Assembly: GCA_037129475.1 (NCBI GenBank)
Contig: JBAXUY010000004.1
Location: 1-64,000 of the forward strand
Direction of reading: 5' to 3'
DNA length: 64,000 nucleotides
Source: RGVT01 sp037129475
Lineage (GTDB): Bacteria > Planctomycetota > Planctomycetia > Pirellulales > UBA1268
The notes beneath the pieces were generated by a model. It saw only the letters and a program-made list of their open reading frames with translations, was not told the DNA's origin and ran no database searches. Positions 60,698 to 64,000 of this stretch are shown here, one piece after another. Made by a program: the position numbers and the translations under genes. Numbering within the stretch: position 1 is the stretch's first letter; the number at the start of each line of letters is the position of its first letter.

Positions 60698-61953
60698 GCC
60701 GCACCCTCCTCGTGATCTGCCAGGTCTACGATCCGGACCCTGCGGCTGTCGGCCAGCAGGTCACCGACGTGGCGCGGGAAATGGCGAGCCGCGGCTGGCG
60801 GGTGGTCGTTTACACCTCCGCTCGGGGCTACGAGGATCCCTCCATCCGCTACCCCAGGCACGAGGAGCGGGACGGCGTGATCATCCGCCGCCTTCCGCTC
60901 TCGAGTTTCGGTAAACAATCTCTCGGCGTTCGATTACTGGCGCACACACTTTTCATGGCCCAGGCGGTGTTTTTCGGCCTCTGCACACGTGGGCTGGCAG
61001 CCGTGCTCGTAAGCACGAGTCCGCCGTTTGCAGGATTCGGAGGAGCCCTCGTCTCGGCGGTCCGCCGTGTGCCGTTCACTTGGTGGGTGATGGATGTGAA
61101 TCCCGACCAGATCACAGTCACAGGCCGGCTCTGCGATCGGTCGATCTTCGTGCGGCTGTTCCAGTGGATGAACCGCTTTACGCTGGCCCGGGCGGCGGCT
61201 GTCATCACACTCGACCGATTCATGGCGGAGCGGGTCCACGGGCAGGCGGAAGACCCGATTACGGTGGAGGTCGTCCCGCCCTGGGCAAAGACCAACGTAG
61301 GCCGGGTACCTCCGGAGGATGCCATTGGTTTCCGGCGGGCCCATGGCCTGGAGAATGCCTTCGTGGTGATGTACTCCGGCAACCACGCGATCCAGCATCC
61401 GCTGACGACTTTGCTCGACGCGGCGAGGCGACTGGAGCATGATCCACGGTTTATGTTCGTTTTTATAGGAGGGGGCGCGGGCAAGGCCGAGGTGGAAGGG
61501 AGGATTGCGGCAGGCGCCCGGAATCTGCGTTCGTTGCCATTCCAGCCACTCGACACGCTACGATCGAGCCTCGGTGCGGCGGACGTGCACGCTGTGAGCA
61601 TGGGGGACGAAGTGGTGGGTATCGTCCATCCCTGCAAGATCTACGGCGCGATGGCAGTAGGCAGACCGATTCTGTTCTTGGGGCCTGAACGATCCCACGG
61701 GGGCGAGATCGTTCGGGGGCACGCCGTCGGCTGGAACATACCCCACGGCGACGTGGATGGTGCCGTGCATGCTCTACTGACGGCTGCGGCTATGCCTGCC
61801 GAAGAAATCACGATGATGGGCGGGCGGGCCGTTCAGGTGATCGACTCCGACTTCCAGCCCCGTCGCCTCCGTGGCCGTGTCGGCGACATCGTCGAGGGGG
61901 CTCTTGCTGCCATTCCTGCGAACGCCAGTCCCACAAGCCAGAGATCGCACTGA
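60694..61953 (+). CDS. GT4-family glycosyltransferase (WbuB-like)
   Basis: A 419-residue GT-B protein. TLLVICQVYDPDPAAVGQQVTDVAREMASRGWRVVVYTSARGYEDPS is typical of WbuB-type FucNAc/GlcNAc transferases. A hydrophobic segment (AHTLFMAQAVFFGLCTRGLAAVL) may touch the membrane. The donor half has FVVMYSGNHAIQHPLTTLLDAA and FVFIGGGAGKAEVEGRI. ATGA overlap with the aldo/keto reductase gene. Confidence 0.85.
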   Translation: MSRTLLVICQVYDPDPAAVGQQVTDVAREMASRGWRVVVYTSARGYEDPSIRYPRHEERDGVIIRRLPLSSFGKQSLGVRLLAHTLFMAQAVFFGLCTRGLAAVLVSTSPPFAGFGGALVSAVRRVPFTWWVMDVNPDQITVTGRLCDRSIFVRLFQWMNRFTLARAAAVITLDRFMAERVHGQAEDPITVEVVPPWAKTNVGRVPPEDAIGFRRAHGLENAFVVMYSGNHAIQHPLTTLLDAARRLEHDPRFMFVFIGGGAGKAEVEGRIAAGARNLRSLPFQPLDTLRSSLGAADVHAVSMGDEVVGIVHPCKIYGAMAVGRPILFLGPERSHGGEIVRGHAVGWNIPHGDVDGAVHALLTAAAMPAEEITMMGGRAVQVIDSDFQPRRLRGRVGDIVEGALAAIPANASPTSQRSH

Positions 61954-61964
61954 CCAGGGCACTC

Positions 61965-63155
61965 ATGCACGGCAATGACCGGCAGGCCCCCATCATGACG
62001 GCAGTCGATCCGATGGCACCCACCGTCATTGGCCAACAGGCCGACTTAGCGATCCGGCTCCCGCTTCCATTATTGACTTCCCTGCGTTTCTTCGAAGCGG
62101 TCGACGTGATCGTATACCATCGGGCACCTTCACAAGCTCCGGGATTTCTAGCCAATCTTGCAGCCAGCGGCTACGACGCCGTCTCGTTCTTCTTCATTCT
62201 TTCCGGCTTCATCCTCGCGTACGTGTACCACGCACCGACGACGCCCTCGAAGATGAAGTCGAGCACACGCACGTTCTGGACGGCGAGACTCGCCCGAATC
62301 ATGCCCACGTATCTCCTGGGCCTTTTGCCCGGTGCACCCCTATTCGCGTACTCAAGCCTTGTGTCGAGGGTTATCCCGCTGGATCACGGCATAGCAGGGC
62401 TCGTTCTCGTACCCACGCTGCTCCAAGCCTGGTGGCCGCCAACCGCCCTCGTTTGGAACGGACCAGCGTGGTCACTGTCCGTGGAGGCATTTTTCTATGC
62501 TCTGTTCCCCTGGTTGATGCGGCTCATCAGCGGATGGTCGAACCTCCGCGGAATCGTGTTTGCCATGGCACTGATCATCGCAGCCTCGGTCATCCGCGCC
62601 TTCATTCCTTCCGCTGATGCTACGTCCATGTTTCGAACGAATTTTGTCTTGTACTGGCCACTTTTCCACCTGCCGTCGTTCATTCTGGGCATGACGCTTG
62701 GCCGATGGTTTCTTGAACAGGACTGTCGCCGCAACGGGATATTCAGCTGGTTATTCCCTGCTGGGGCAATTACCACCGTCCTTTTGTTTGGCTGTCGTTC
62801 ATGGCTCCCGACGTGGGGGACATCGCCTCCGATTCAAACTCTTGCATTCTCCATTTTGATAATTGGAGCTGCGGCAGCAAGGCCCACGGGCTTCCTGGCG
62901 CGGCCCACGTTCGTAGCTCTGGGCGAGTCGAGTTATGCGATGTATATCCTCCACGAGCCAGTTGCATTCTGGTGGAATCGTTTCATCGGTGGCATTGGCG
63001 AAGAGAGAACATGGACAGCGTTCACAGGCTTCTTGGTCACGGTAATCACTGGCGCCGTGGCGGTGTATTTTTGGTTCGAGAAACCATGTCAACGCCGGTT
63101 GCTGCGACAAACGCCTCGCTCCGTCACGCCTAGTGCTCCGGTGCTGCACAAGTGA
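61965..63155 (+). CDS. acyltransferase family 3 membrane protein (OafA/YrhL-like)
   Basis: A 396-residue protein with about ten membrane helices. The catalytic-site-like YHRAPSQAPGFLANLAASGYDAVSFFFILSGFILAYVY (about residues 47-85), FWTARLARIMPTYLL, GPAWSLSVEAFFYALFPWL and the late LGESSYAMYILHEPVAFWW are all family hallmarks. It acetylates or acylates surface sugars in the periplasm. The start could be any of several Met codons between 61965 and 62010. Confidence 0.88.
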   Translation: MHGNDRQAPIMTAVDPMAPTVIGQQADLAIRLPLPLLTSLRFFEAVDVIVYHRAPSQAPGFLANLAASGYDAVSFFFILSGFILAYVYHAPTTPSKMKSSTRTFWTARLARIMPTYLLGLLPGAPLFAYSSLVSRVIPLDHGIAGLVLVPTLLQAWWPPTALVWNGPAWSLSVEAFFYALFPWLMRLISGWSNLRGIVFAMALIIAASVIRAFIPSADATSMFRTNFVLYWPLFHLPSFILGMTLGRWFLEQDCRRNGIFSWLFPAGAITTVLLFGCRSWLPTWGTSPPIQTLAFSILIIGAAAARPTGFLARPTFVALGESSYAMYILHEPVAFWWNRFIGGIGEERTWTAFTGFLVTVITGAVAVYFWFEKPCQRRLLRQTPRSVTPSAPVLHK

Positions 63156-63197
63156 ACCCGATCGCCTCGTGATTCGCGGCGCTAATCGTTTGTGGTG

Positions 63198-64000
63198 ATG
63201 AGCCATCCCATTCGACGGCGGTTACCCCAGGGGGCGATTCTGCTTGCGCTCCTACTCATACCCGCGGGGCGCACTTTCGCCCAGAAACCGGTTGCTGTTC
63301 GGATCGATGGTGTCGATCCCAAGGCAAACTCGATCACGATCACGTTCCGTGACGCCGCTCGGACGATGCAGATGGCGTCTACGATGCGGGTCACGGTGGA
63401 CGATCACGAGGCCACGGTGGCGGACATTCGGCCCGGAGACGCCGCCACCGTCGTGTACGACAAAACAGTCCATGCCATGGTCAGCGTGGATATCTGGCGA
63501 GCGAAACCGGTAGATGTACGGCACCAATTGCTTGCAGACGGCGGCTTCGAGCAGATCAGCGATGCCGCCAGTCTCCTGGGATGGGAGCGGCAAAGCGGAC
63601 ACGTTATGTCGAGTATGGATGCGCGCAATGGTTCTCGATCCCTGCTTCTCAGAGTGAGTGCGGGCAATGAGGAAGCACGTATTTTCAGCACGCCGCGAAA
63701 ACCCCTCAAGCCGGGTACCACCTACCGGCTTGCCGTATGGGCCAAGGGAGAGGGCAGGTTGGGCCTCAACGTTTATCAGTATGGTGAGATCAATTTTGCG
63801 GGTACAGACTTCCTGCGCGATCAGCCGTCGCTCTCCCTCACGGACGAGTGGCAGGAACTCCGTTGCGACTACAAGCCTACTGACAGGCTGCTGACGTCCG
63901 CCTCCCTGGCGCTGGTGCTCAGCGGCAAGGAGGCGCAAGCCGTGATCGATGATGCCTCCTTCGTATTTTCGGAGTCCGATAATCCGGGCATCATGCTTGA
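63198..64000 (+). CDS. secreted protein with carbohydrate-binding-like domain, cut by window end
   Basis: An open frame from ATG 63198 runs to the last base (267 complete codons, no stop). The N-terminus is a signal peptide (ILLALLLIPAGRTFAQ, cleavage near residue 29). A beta-rich part follows (VDGVDPKANSITITFRDAARTMQM). Residues from about 115 on read LLADGGFEQISDAASLLGWERQSG, SRSLLLRVSAG and KPGTTYRLAVWAKGEGRLGLNVY, the layout of a CBM4/9-like jelly roll that binds glycans. GTGATG precedes the start. Function and C-terminus are unknown. Confidence 0.7.
   Translation, partial: MSHPIRRRLPQGAILLALLLIPAGRTFAQKPVAVRIDGVDPKANSITITFRDAARTMQMASTMRVTVDDHEATVADIRPGDAATVVYDKTVHAMVSVDIWRAKPVDVRHQLLADGGFEQISDAASLLGWERQSGHVMSSMDARNGSRSLLLRVSAGNEEARIFSTPRKPLKPGTTYRLAVWAKGEGRLGLNVYQYGEINFAGTDFLRDQPSLSLTDEWQELRCDYKPTDRLLTSASLALVLSGKEAQAVIDDASFVFSESDNPGIML

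Overview
The window reads as chromosome of a high-GC planctomycete (Planctomycetota, probably Planctomycetia; this is an inference). The supporting signs are a PEP-CTERM protein with autotransporter-type strand repeats, a divergent PilM/PilN/PilO set, several small proteins of planctomycete style, and dense intergenic palindromes that begin with GTAG. No rRNA, tRNA, CRISPR array or complete insertion sequence was found. The right end of the window cuts a gene.

Left part (about 0.1-19.7 kb): a four-gene minus-strand operon encodes a PilM-PilN fusion, a PilO-like protein and two novel envelope proteins. An orphan mraZ lies just upstream of it. Then come a small lipoprotein, a secreted TPR/CHAT-like protein coupled to a TSUP exporter, a MntA/HepT-type toxin-antitoxin pair, an ABC-2 exporter, a TPR protein, two small secreted proteins and a Wza-type polysaccharide export lipoprotein.

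Cell-surface polysaccharide locus, first block (19.9-27.9 kb): a NusG paralogue heads a translationally coupled run of 4,6-dehydratase, aminotransferase, WecA-like and PglC-like phosphoglycosyl transferases, acyl carrier protein, AMP-ligase and ketoreductase-like SDR. Together with the PglD-like acyltransferase at 34.6 kb these could make an N-acylated bacillosamine-type sugar.

Interrupting island (28.0-34.3 kb): a frameshifted YafQ-type toxin with its antitoxin, a 17-codon SDR gene relic, small nucleotidyltransferase modules, a Fic protein flanked by direct repeats and a trypsin-like PEP-CTERM protein.

Second polysaccharide block (34.6-63.2 kb, all on the plus strand, mostly 4-bp ATGA or GTGA overlaps): UDP-sugar dehydrogenase, Wzy/ligase-like membrane protein, Wzm/Wzt exporter with a carbohydrate-binding Wzt tail, about nine glycosyltransferases, methyltransferases, carbamoyltransferase, GMC oxidoreductase, aldo/keto reductase and an O-acyltransferase. 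The natural reading is synthesis, decoration and ABC export of a complex surface glycan, with Wza-like export at 18.4-19.7 kb.

The most distinctive feature is a family of about 44 REP-like hairpins confined to 1-32.2 kb. They start with GTAG (the foot tetranucleotide known from REP/RAYT systems), show compensatory stem changes, form 33/36/38-bp tandem arrays closed by an inverted copy, and supply the TAG stop codon of seven separate genes in the same reading phase.
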